DNA of 5,170 nucleotides from Thermoplasmata archaeon (GTDB lineage Archaea > Thermoplasmatota > Thermoplasmata > UBA10834), in contig DUGQ01000126.1 of NCBI GenBank assembly GCA_013331315.1, positions 1 to 5,170 of the forward strand, read 5' to 3'. The notes beneath the pieces were generated by a model. The model was given only the letters and a program-made list of their open reading frames with translations, ran no database searches and was not told where the DNA came from. A program made the translations under genes and the position numbers. Below, one piece after another: positions 1-5,098 of the stretch (position 1 is its first letter; each line of letters starts with the position of its first letter).

Positions 1-87
1 AGGAACGTTGCCATGTCGAGCCTCGAGTCAGTCACCCTGGCCGACGGAGACGAGGTGGCGATATTCCCGCCTGTGTCTGGCGGGTAG
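1..87 (+). CDS. MoaD/SAMP-type ubiquitin-like sulfur carrier, C-terminal fragment
   Basis: Frame 1 is open from the window edge and reads 28 residues ending in DGDEVAIFPPVSGG, then TAG at 85-87. In the family, an acidic GDEV turn followed by PPVSGG at the extreme C-terminus is the signature of MoaD, the small subunit of molybdopterin synthase; ThiS proteins usually end in a shorter VGGG-like tail without PPVS. The terminal Gly-Gly is adenylated by an E1-like enzyme (MoeB/UbaA) and thiocarboxylated, giving the sulfur for molybdopterin. In archaea the same type of protein (SAMP) can also be attached to lysines of other proteins, so the fragment could serve either role. The N-terminal two thirds, including the start, lie outside the window. 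Identity as a MoaD-like beta-grasp protein is secure; the exact role is not. Confidence 0.88.
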   Translation, partial: RNVAMSSLESVTLADGDEVAIFPPVSGG

Positions 88-108
88 GCCCGGAGGGCCA
101 CGCGGGCC
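87..108 (+). other. GC-rich hairpin directly after the moaD-like stop codon
   Basis: GGCCCG (87-92) and CGGGCC (103-108) form a perfect 6-bp stem around a 10-base loop, beginning on the last base of the upstream stop codon. It could help end or stabilise the upstream transcript. No T-rich run follows, and archaeal termination mainly uses U-tracts, so a terminator function is doubtful. Such short GC stems are also expected by chance in GC-rich DNA. Confidence 0.25.
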
Positions 109-151
109 CCGCCTGGTCGGACCTCCAGACATCCCTCTAGAGCACGGATAA

Positions 152-160
152 GCTTTATAT
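152..160 (+). promoter_or_regulatory. Box A (TATA) promoter of the FKBP gene
   Basis: GCTTTATAT is an AT-rich island in a GC-rich spacer and matches the archaeal box A (TTTATATA-like), with a purine-rich stretch (GGATAA, 146-151) where the BRE would lie. Its centre is about 38 bases before the ATG at 195. With initiation about 25-27 bases downstream, the leader would be only about 10 bases. No Shine-Dalgarno motif precedes the ATG, which fits a leaderless or very short-leader transcript. Confidence 0.7.
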
Positions 161-194
161 CGGGTCAGGCCATAACCGCGGCTCAGGACTAGCA

Positions 195-1148
195 ATGGCT
201 GGCGAAACCGAAGCAGACAGGTCGCCACGCGATCCCACTCGCGTGTTTCTGGTACTCGTCGCGGTAGCGGTGGTCGTATCCGTCGGTGTCGTGGGATACG
301 TAGTGTACGACAACTCCCAAGGCCACTCGACCGGAGTGTCCGACCCGATTGAGATGGGGGATATCGTGTCCATGGACTACACGGGCTCCTTCTCCAGCGG
401 CAGAGTGTTCGATACCAGCTTGCTCGACGTGGCGACGGACGATGTCGTCTATCCGAAGTCGCTCACGTTCAATCTCAGGGACAATGATTCCTACAAGCCG
501 TTTGACATGACGGCGGGCCTGTACAACGCCGAGGGCGGAACCATCAAGGGCTTCGCACTGGGCGTGCTCGGACTGAGGGTCGGGGACACGCACACCATCG
601 AGGTCCTGCCGGAGGACGGATACGCCGTGGACCCGGCGATGATCGAGAGCGTCGAAGTCGTCCAGCACATAGACGCGACTGAGACGATGTCGGAGACTAA
701 TTTCAGGTCCCTTTTCAACATCGAGCCGGTCGTCATGGACCGCGTGCCTCACTACATCTGGAAGTGGGACGTCCTGGTCCTGGACGTCGGCTTCAATGTC
801 GTGACCTACAAGCACGTCCCGGACGTGGGCCAGGTGGTCTACCCGTTCGGGGACCCGACGGACGACGAGGACCCGAGCGGCTGGGCCTGCTCGGTGGAAT
901 CGTACAGCCCGTCCGCGAACGACGGCATAGGCGAGGTCGTGGTGAGGCACCAGGTGACCGAGGACGATGTGTACGAGGTCAAGGGCACGCTTTACACGGG
1001 CCAGACGTTCATCCTGTCCGGCTACGACGCCGAGAATGGGACCTTGGAGATACACAAGAGCAACCCGGAGACTGGATACAACGGGGAGATCTCGGGACGC
1101 ACACTCTACTTCGAGGTGACGATACTCGCCGTAGTGCCAGCGACCTAA
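195..1148 (+). CDS. Membrane-anchored FKBP-type peptidyl-prolyl cis-trans isomerase with large insert
   Basis: The 317-residue product is predicted to catalyse cis-trans isomerisation of prolyl bonds and to act as a chaperone on the outer face of the membrane. Residues 1-16 are charged, and residues 17-38 form one hydrophobic helix (signal anchor), placing the rest outside. The FKBP fold starts near residue 54: GDIVSMDYTGSFSSGRVFDTS (55-75) carries the conserved Y-x-G and V-F-D elements, and IKGFALGVLGLRVGD (117-131) plus EVLPEDGYA (136-144) match the central FKBP motifs. The closing strand is NGEISGRTLYFEVTIL (296-311), equivalent to the usual N-x-L-A-G-K-x-L-x-F-x-V segment. About 150 residues lie between these two parts. 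Their first half (about 165-220, with W189, W191 and a VTY..P..G stretch) resembles an enlarged 'insert-in-flap' domain, and the rest is not recognised. Start: ATG 195 is the only start that leaves room for the promoter at 152-160. The gene has its own promoter, and its 3' end overlaps the convergent PAP2 gene by 4 bases. Confidence 0.9.
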   Translation: MAGETEADRSPRDPTRVFLVLVAVAVVVSVGVVGYVVYDNSQGHSTGVSDPIEMGDIVSMDYTGSFSSGRVFDTSLLDVATDDVVYPKSLTFNLRDNDSYKPFDMTAGLYNAEGGTIKGFALGVLGLRVGDTHTIEVLPEDGYAVDPAMIESVEVVQHIDATETMSETNFRSLFNIEPVVMDRVPHYIWKWDVLVLDVGFNVVTYKHVPDVGQVVYPFGDPTDDEDPSGWACSVESYSPSANDGIGEVVVRHQVTEDDVYEVKGTLYTGQTFILSGYDAENGTLEIHKSNPETGYNGEISGRTLYFEVTILAVVPAT

Positions 1149-1975
1149 TCCTCCGCCTGTTCGGCGCATTCTTGCTCCCCGCATATCTTCTTGGTGAGAG
1201 CCCTCACGTACCTGTCGAGAGTCATCTGCACTTTCTGGTTCCCGGAGAGTATGTAGGCGCCTATCGCGAGGGCGAAGCCCCCGAACACGTCCGCGAGCCA
1301 GTGTACGCCCAGGTAGAGGACGGCGAACGTGATCGCGACGGTGGCGCACGCGACGAAGTAGTAGTATCGTCTGTAGTCGACCCCCGCGTAGACCAGTATG
1401 AGCAGCGCGGTCACCATGAGGCTGATGTGCGCGCTGGGGAAGTCGTTATTGAGCGGGTCTATGCTGGTGACCATCCTCCCCCAGTTCGTGTCGATGTACA
1501 GAAGGGGAGTCACTCCCGAGTCCGCGTAGAACCCAGTCACCGTGACCGGGAAGAAGATGTAGAACGGCAGCAGGATCACGTAGTTGAACAGCATCGCGAC
1601 GGAGTACCTCCGGAAGGTCGCCCTGTCGTCCATCATGAGGATCAGGATGGGCGTGAAGTACAGGATGAACGTGTATATCCAGACATATATGACGATGGAC
1701 AGGTCGGCGAGGACCTGGTAGTCCAACCTGTCTTGGAGTATCGTGATGACATCGCCGCCTATGTTGAACAGCCAGTTCGTGTAGACGACCTCTTTCGAGT
1801 TCATCTCGACGCTCGCGAACGCGTGTTCGAGGAGCACGAGCAGCGGAGCGGTCGCTATTATCACTATGTACAGCAGGTTGTACCTCGTCGACCTGACGAA
1901 GCGGGGAAGAGAGACGTTCTTCCATCCCACGGTGATCTCCAAGGCTAGGGCTATGCCGACCAGTATGGATGCCAC
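1145..1975 (-). CDS. PAP2-family (AUR1-like) integral membrane phosphatase; 5' end probably frameshifted
   Basis: The 276-residue polytopic protein probably removes a phosphate from, or exchanges the head group of, a lipid or polyprenyl phosphate. Hydrophobic segments lie near residues 1-16, 33-51, 91-115, 125-147, 184-198, 205-222 and 227-244. Two PAP2 signature motifs are visible: FPSAH (179-183) and YLGVHWLADVFGG (221-233), with H183, H225 and D229 as the expected catalytic residues. The first classical motif (K-x6-R-P) is not seen, which is common in the AUR1/inositol-phosphorylceramide-synthase-like branch (PAP2_3). The C-terminal tail has a C-x4-C pair (265, 270). The only in-frame start is GTG at 1975, without a Shine-Dalgarno site and cutting into the first hydrophobic helix. 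The in-frame codons before it back to a TGA (2024-2026) still read like membrane protein, and an ATG at 2025-2027 is one base out of frame. The gene lies downstream of the glycosyltransferase on the same strand. Family is sure; substrate unknown. Confidence 0.85.
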   Translation of the reverse strand: MASILVGIALALEITVGWKNVSLPRFVRSTRYNLLYIVIIATAPLLVLLEHAFASVEMNSKEVVYTNWLFNIGGDVITILQDRLDYQVLADLSIVIYVWIYTFILYFTPILILMMDDRATFRRYSVAMLFNYVILLPFYIFFPVTVTGFYADSGVTPLLYIDTNWGRMVTSIDPLNNDFPSAHISLMVTALLILVYAGVDYRRYYYFVACATVAITFAVLYLGVHWLADVFGGFALAIGAYILSGNQKVQMTLDRYVRALTKKICGEQECAEQAED

Positions 1976-2017
1976 GTACAGGCACAGGAAAAGGGTGTAG
2001 GAAACTGGCGTCCTCTT

Positions 2018-2027
2018 CCCCCTTCAT
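2018..2027 (-). other. Probable true PAP2 start (ATG) with a +1 shift at a five-G run
   Basis: On the minus strand, an ATG at 2027-2025 is followed by AA and a run of five G (2022-2018). As written, it opens a different frame from the PAP2 gene. Omitting one G gives MKGKRTPVSYTLFLCLYVAS, which continues directly into the annotated VASILVGIALALEI stretch. This would be a basic N-terminus followed by a full-length membrane helix, the normal look for such a protein. Possible explanations are a sequencing or assembly error in the G run, a real frameshift mutation, or +1 recoding. Confidence 0.55.
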
Positions 2028-2043
2028 CGGATGACCGCTTGCC

Positions 2044-2073
2044 CTAGAATACCTTTCGGCTCCAGGCGGCTCC
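2044..2073 (-). promoter_or_regulatory. Possible weak promoter and direct repeat upstream of the PAP2 gene
   Basis: In the 57-base gap between the glycosyltransferase stop and the ATG at 2027, the minus strand reads two copies of GGAGCCG (2073-2067 and 2063-2057) with starts exactly 10 bases apart, then AAAGG and an AT-richer TATTCTA (2051-2045). The last element could be a weak box A, but its centre is only about 21 bases before the ATG, short of the usual distance. No Shine-Dalgarno site is seen here. The PAP2 gene may instead depend on readthrough from upstream genes. Confidence 0.25.
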
Positions 2074-2084
2074 GATTCGTCCTC

Positions 2085-3236
2085 TCAGGCCCTCGCTTTG
2101 CGCTTCACGTCGAACGCCCTCCCGTAGGCTTCCAGCAGCCTGTCGGTGCACGCGTCCGTGGAGTACTGCCTGGCCGTCTCCAGCGCCTTGGGCCCGAAGC
2201 CGTCCGCTCCGGCGAGGCATCTCCTTATCCCCTCGGCGCAGGACCCCTCGTCGAACAGGGTTCCGTTGACCCCATCGTCGACGAACTCCGGGATAGCCCT
2301 TCGGCGCATGCCCGCGACCGGTGTCCCCGAAGCCATCGCCTCGAGTATCACCAGCCCCTGCGTCTCGAACGTCGACGCCAGGACGAGCATCTCGCAGGTC
2401 GCGTACGCCTTGACGAGCACGTCCTCCGGCACGAAGCCGGCGAAGGTGACCCTGTCCTCGATGCCTAGGTCCTTCGTGAGCCGCTTGTACTCTTCCTCCG
2501 CGGGGCCGGAGCCCATGACCAGAAGCCTCAGGTCGGGCTCCTCCGTCGACAGCTTCTTCAACGCCCGGAGCACGATGTCCAGGCGTTTCTCGAGGGAGAG
2601 CCTGCCCACGTGCAACATCACGCGTTTCCCATCGAGGCCGAACGAGGACAGCAGCCCGTCATCCCTGTTCTCTGGCCTGTAGGTGGAGCAATCGACCCCC
2701 GTGGGTATGACCTCGTGAGCCTTCGTCCTGATCCCGTGGCTGAGAAGCTCGTCCTGTATCGGCTTGGAGGGGAACACGACCAACTCAGGGCGTCTGAGCA
2801 GGTTCCTGAGGTATACCCAGACCAGTGGCACGACGAGATCCTCCCGGACGCCTATGAACGAGTAGTACTTCACCGCCTCGTTGGCCATCGTGTGGAACGT
2901 CAGGACCGTGGGGATCTTCAGCGCCTTCCCTGCCGTGAGGCTCAGTATTCCCATCGAGGCGAGCCCGTGGCAGTGGATTACCTCCGCCCGCTCCTCCCTG
3001 AGATACTCCAGCATGTCCGAGGGGGAGACGACTATCCTGTAGCCGCGGTACGACCTGAACTCCATGGATGGGAGGTAATGGACCGGCCATCTCACATCCA
3101 CATGGGCTGCCGGTCTGGGCGCGACGATGACGACCTCGTGGCCTTTCCCAACGAGGCTCTCGGCCTGCCTCTCCATCGAGACGACCGCGCCGTCTACCGT
3201 CGGATGGAACGAGTCCGTGAACATCGCGATCTTCAA
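2085..3236 (-). CDS. GT4-family glycosyltransferase (GT-B fold)
   Basis: The 383-residue product transfers a sugar from an activated donor to an unknown acceptor, presumably at the cytoplasmic face of the membrane. The N-terminal Rossmann half begins MKIAMFTDSFHPTVDGAV, with the glycine-containing acceptor loop typical of GT4 enzymes acting on lipids, and continues through LTFHTMANE (112-120). The C-terminal half has the donor-binding LHVGRLSLEKRLD (208-220, with R212 and K217), LLVMGSGP (238-245) and the E-x7-E motif ETQGLVILE (E291, E299) followed by AMASGTPV. Length is normal. The start chosen is TTG at 3236: it aligns with family N-termini and sits behind AGGTGA with 4 bases between them. 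A TTG at 3254 in the same frame would add six unlikely residues. The gene starts 4 bases after the thiDN stop, so it is probably translationally coupled to it. The PAP2 phosphatase gene follows, suggesting a glycolipid or lipid-linked sugar role. The family is related to diacylglycerol glucosyltransferases and PimB-like mannosyltransferases; the acceptor cannot be read from sequence. Confidence 0.9.
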   Translation of the reverse strand: MKIAMFTDSFHPTVDGAVVSMERQAESLVGKGHEVVIVAPRPAAHVDVRWPVHYLPSMEFRSYRGYRIVVSPSDMLEYLREERAEVIHCHGLASMGILSLTAGKALKIPTVLTFHTMANEAVKYYSFIGVREDLVVPLVWVYLRNLLRRPELVVFPSKPIQDELLSHGIRTKAHEVIPTGVDCSTYRPENRDDGLLSSFGLDGKRVMLHVGRLSLEKRLDIVLRALKKLSTEEPDLRLLVMGSGPAEEEYKRLTKDLGIEDRVTFAGFVPEDVLVKAYATCEMLVLASTFETQGLVILEAMASGTPVAGMRRRAIPEFVDDGVNGTLFDEGSCAEGIRRCLAGADGFGPKALETARQYSTDACTDRLLEAYGRAFDVKRKARA

Positions 3237-3240
3237 TGGG

Positions 3241-3246
3241 TCACCT
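3241..3246 (-). promoter_or_regulatory. Shine-Dalgarno site containing the thiDN stop codon
   Basis: On the minus strand, AGGTGA (3246-3241) includes the thiDN stop TGA (3243-3241) and lies 4 bases before the TTG start of the glycosyltransferase at 3236. It pairs with the 3' end of 16S rRNA (consensus GGAGGTGATC). It decides the start in favour of TTG 3236, and the overlap with the stop codon favours re-initiation by ribosomes finishing thiDN. Confidence 0.65.
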
Positions 3247-4566
3247 GCTGTCAACGTTCGAGACGATCTTGCGGAGCTTCGAGACTACGTCGTCCGGGTC
3301 TCTCCCCAGGAGCCTTATCATGGGCTCCTTGCCCGGGCCACCCCTGTCGAATATCACATCTGGCACCTTCCGGAGTCGCTCGATTGTGGCGGTCACTCCC
3401 CAGGTCATCGACGACGTGCCCCTGGGCTCCTTGGACCTGTCGAATGACGACGCCAACAGCCCCGCGCGTCTGCACGCCCTGAGGTTCGCCGACGAGTACT
3501 TGAGGTTCAGGGCGCACCTCACCGAGGGGTCGAACGCGGAAGCGGCCAGGACTATTCTGGCGACATGCTTGGAGGCCCCGAACCTGACGGACCCCACCAC
3601 CTTCGCCTCGTCTCCCACACGTACAATCCTCCCCGTGATGGCCGCTACCTCGAAGGGGTCTATAGCGCCATACACCGCGAATCCCATGTTCGACCCGACC
3701 TCAGGCAGAAGCCTCGGTCCTAAGAGCTCCTCGAGCTCGTGCGTCGCTCTCTCGAGCGCGTCAAGCATCGTCACCTTCTCAGCCTCGCTCCTGAGGGCGG
3801 CTAGCGGGTTCACGCACGGTATGCCCCTGCCCACCTTCTCCCTCGCGAGGATGGCCTTGTATATCATCGCCTTCGAGCCCCTGACGGAGTCCTCGATGCT
3901 CTGGCCCTGAGCTAGGCGCGTGGCTATCATCGACGCGAGCGCGCAGCCCGTGCCGTGGACCTCGGCATCGACCCTCGGCGAGGAGACCACCATCATCCCG
4001 TCCTTAGTGAAGAGCATGTCGGAGGCCTCTCTGGACCTGGAATGCCCTCCCTTGAGCAGCACGGCCTCGGGACCGAGCGCCAGGAGGTCTCCCGCGGCCT
4101 TCCTCGCCGACCGAACGTCGCGCACTCTGACGCCGGAGAGCGCCCGGGCCTCCTCCACGTTCGGGGTGAGGACCGTGGCTACAGGCACGAGCCGCTCCAG
4201 CAGCTCGTCCACCAGCCCTTCCGAGTGGAGGCTCCCCCCGGTCGTCGCGACCAGAACCGGGTCCACCACGATCGGTCTCTTGAACCTCTTGAGCCTCGAT
4301 GCGACGACCTCGACTGTCTGCGGGGCATAGAGCATCCCCGTCTTGACAGCGTCCACGCTCACGTCCGACAACACTGCCTTGAGCTGCCTGTCGACCTCCT
4401 CTGGAGGGACGGCGTGGATCGAGGAAACGGCCTTCGTGTTCTGGGCCGTCACGCAGGTCACCACCGTGCAGGCATGGGCCCCGGAGGCCTCGATCGCCTT
4501 GAGGTCCGCCTGGAGCCCCGCCCCCCCGGAGGGGTCCGATCCCGCGATTGCGAGGACGTTGGTCAT
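3241..4566 (-). CDS. thiDN: Bifunctional hydroxymethylpyrimidine (phosphate) kinase / thiamine-phosphate synthase ThiDN
   Basis: The 441-residue fusion carries two steps of thiamine synthesis: phosphorylation of hydroxymethylpyrimidine and its monophosphate (ThiD), then joining of the pyrimidine diphosphate to thiazole phosphate to give thiamine phosphate (ThiN). The ThiD part (about 1-262) shows AGSDPSGGAG (8-17), KTGML (75-79), VVDPVLVATTG (100-110), TPNVEEA (134-140), LLKGGH (170-175) and the catalytic anion-hole loop HGTGCALAS (204-212, C208). The ThiN part (about 266-441) shows PEVGSNMGFAVYGA (288-301), the RFGASKH segment (328-334, with R328 and H334 as candidate catalytic residues), and DRGGPGKEPMIRLLGRDP (407-424). 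ThiN is the archaeal replacement for ThiE, and the fusion is typical of archaea. Start: ATG 4566 gives the family N-terminus MTNVLAIAGSDPSGG; a further upstream ATG at 4656 would run through both promoters. It has its own box A, and no thiamine-pyrophosphate riboswitch is possible because there is almost no leader. Confidence 0.95.
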   Translation of the reverse strand: MTNVLAIAGSDPSGGAGLQADLKAIEASGAHACTVVTCVTAQNTKAVSSIHAVPPEEVDRQLKAVLSDVSVDAVKTGMLYAPQTVEVVASRLKRFKRPIVVDPVLVATTGGSLHSEGLVDELLERLVPVATVLTPNVEEARALSGVRVRDVRSARKAAGDLLALGPEAVLLKGGHSRSREASDMLFTKDGMMVVSSPRVDAEVHGTGCALASMIATRLAQGQSIEDSVRGSKAMIYKAILAREKVGRGIPCVNPLAALRSEAEKVTMLDALERATHELEELLGPRLLPEVGSNMGFAVYGAIDPFEVAAITGRIVRVGDEAKVVGSVRFGASKHVARIVLAASAFDPSVRCALNLKYSSANLRACRRAGLLASSFDRSKEPRGTSSMTWGVTATIERLRKVPDVIFDRGGPGKEPMIRLLGRDPDDVVSKLRKIVSNVDSR

Positions 4567-4590
4567 CTTCCGGAGGCATGTATTCGTGTC

Positions 4591-4599
4591 GATAAATGA
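4591..4599 (-). promoter_or_regulatory. Box A promoter of thiDN, leaderless spacing
   Basis: The minus strand reads TCATTTATC at 4599-4591, an AT-rich box A preceded by a purine-rich BRE-like ACAAG. Its centre lies about 28 bases before the ATG at 4566, so transcription would begin at or within a base or two of the start codon. There is no usable Shine-Dalgarno site, which agrees with a leaderless message. Confidence 0.6.
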
Positions 4600-4637
4600 C
4601 TTGTGCCCAGGGTGTGACGGGGAGCCTTGCACTACCG

Positions 4638-4644
4638 TTATATA
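4638..4644 (+). promoter_or_regulatory. Box A promoter of the 125-residue unknown gene
   Basis: TTATATA is the strongest TATA-like element in the window and lies in the divergent region. Its centre is about 30 bases before the ATG at 4671, so the leader would be about 3-5 bases at most. No Shine-Dalgarno site precedes that ATG. It supports ATG 4671 rather than the upstream in-frame ATG 4596, which would lie before the promoter. Confidence 0.75.
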
Positions 4645-4670
4645 CGCGCTACCCAATCAGAACGACCGCG

Positions 4671-5048
4671 ATGAAAGCTCAGACAGGACACATTGTGTTC
4701 AAGGGGCAGTTCAAGTACAAGAGCCTCTCAAAGCCCTTCGAGGAGCTCCTCAAGGCCTTCCTGGAGGAGACCGACCAGATGCCGGACGAGGACGATATCA
4801 TGCAGATGTTCCTGAGGATAAACCTCATGGACCTCGAGAAGAACAGGAAGCCAGAGGGGTACAACCGACGCGGGAGGATGAGGCTGATATTCCCCCAGCC
4901 GACCGAGAGGAAGGAGATGTACATAAGGGCGGATGCGAAGACCGCTCTGGTGGTGCGGGTCACCGAGCGGCTGAGCAAGGTCCTCAAGAAGGCTGGAGTG
5001 GCACACACGATCGAGTACGACCAGCTGAAGACGCTGCAGGAGACATAA
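4671..5048 (+). CDS. Conserved-looking small protein of unknown function (125 residues)
   Basis: I do not recognise this protein. The product has no signal peptide, membrane segment, cysteine or tryptophan and is rich in Lys, Glu, Asp and Arg, so it should be soluble and cytoplasmic. A short beta-like start (GHIVFKGQFKYKS, 6-18) leads to an amphipathic helix (KPFEELLKAFLEE, 21-33), an acidic turn (MPDEDDIMQMF, 37-47) and a basic stretch (KNRKPEGYNRRGRMRLIF, 57-74). A beta strand (EMYIRADAKTALVVRV, 82-97) and a helix (TERLSKVLKKAG, 98-109) follow, so an alpha/beta fold is likely. The basic stretch between strands could bind nucleic acid or phosphate, but that is inference. Reality as a gene is well supported by the promoter at 4638-4644, an ATG at the right distance, and a composition unlike an antisense shadow. 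The start at ATG 4671 is chosen from the promoter. It is divergent from thiDN and probably cotranscribed with the gene starting at 5099. Confidence 0.85.
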   Translation: MKAQTGHIVFKGQFKYKSLSKPFEELLKAFLEETDQMPDEDDIMQMFLRINLMDLEKNRKPEGYNRRGRMRLIFPQPTERKEMYIRADAKTALVVRVTERLSKVLKKAGVAHTIEYDQLKTLQET

Positions 5049-5085
5049 TCGCATCTCGCGTCTCGCAGTCTTCTCGCCTCGGAAG

Positions 5086-5091
5086 AGGGAG
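5086..5091 (+). promoter_or_regulatory. Shine-Dalgarno site for the gene starting at 5099
   Basis: AGGGAG lies 7 bases before the ATG at 5099, within a stretch (GGGAGCGATCAC) resembling the anti-Shine-Dalgarno complement GGAGGTGATC. It is one of only two good sites in the window; both precede genes that appear internal to an operon, in contrast to the leaderless first genes. Confidence 0.6.
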
Positions 5092-5098
5092 CGATCAC

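Noticed and set aside
189..1349. 386-codon open frame antisense to the FKBP gene
   Set aside because: Its Arg/His/Val/Asp-rich product with no recognisable motif is a typical GC-rich shadow of the real gene; the plus strand has clear FKBP motifs and a promoter.
764..1948. 394-codon plus-strand open frame crossing the FKBP end and the PAP2 gene
   Set aside because: It is antisense to a clear PAP2 protein and reads as low-complexity Arg/Glu/Asp/Val; no promoter or ribosome site.
1446..2027. 193-codon minus-strand frame starting at ATG 2027
   Set aside because: After the first few codons it is an out-of-frame shadow of the PAP2 gene. Only its ATG is of interest, as the probable original PAP2 start.
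2610..3482. 290-codon plus-strand open frame opposite the glycosyltransferase
   Set aside because: Antisense to GT4 motifs, with biased composition and no family features.
4567..4590. Thiamine-pyrophosphate riboswitch before thiDN
   Set aside because: The predicted leader is zero to a few bases, and no THI-box-like sequence is present.
3955..4599. Plus-strand open frames opposite thiDN
   Set aside because: They mirror the conserved ThiD coding sequence; composition is that of a shadow frame.
4567..4656. N-terminal extension of thiDN to ATG 4656
   Set aside because: The extra 30 residues would cover both box A elements and do not resemble ThiD, whose N-terminus begins at MTNVLAIAGSD.
4596..4670. 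N-terminal extension of the 125-residue protein to ATG 4596
   Set aside because: The extension would start upstream of its own box A at 4638-4644.
5054..5086. Three TCTCGC copies and a 5-bp hairpin (TCTTC/GAAGA) after the 125-residue gene
   Set aside because: Short, irregularly spaced and with no U-tract; not distinguishable from chance, and the next gene appears cotranscribed.
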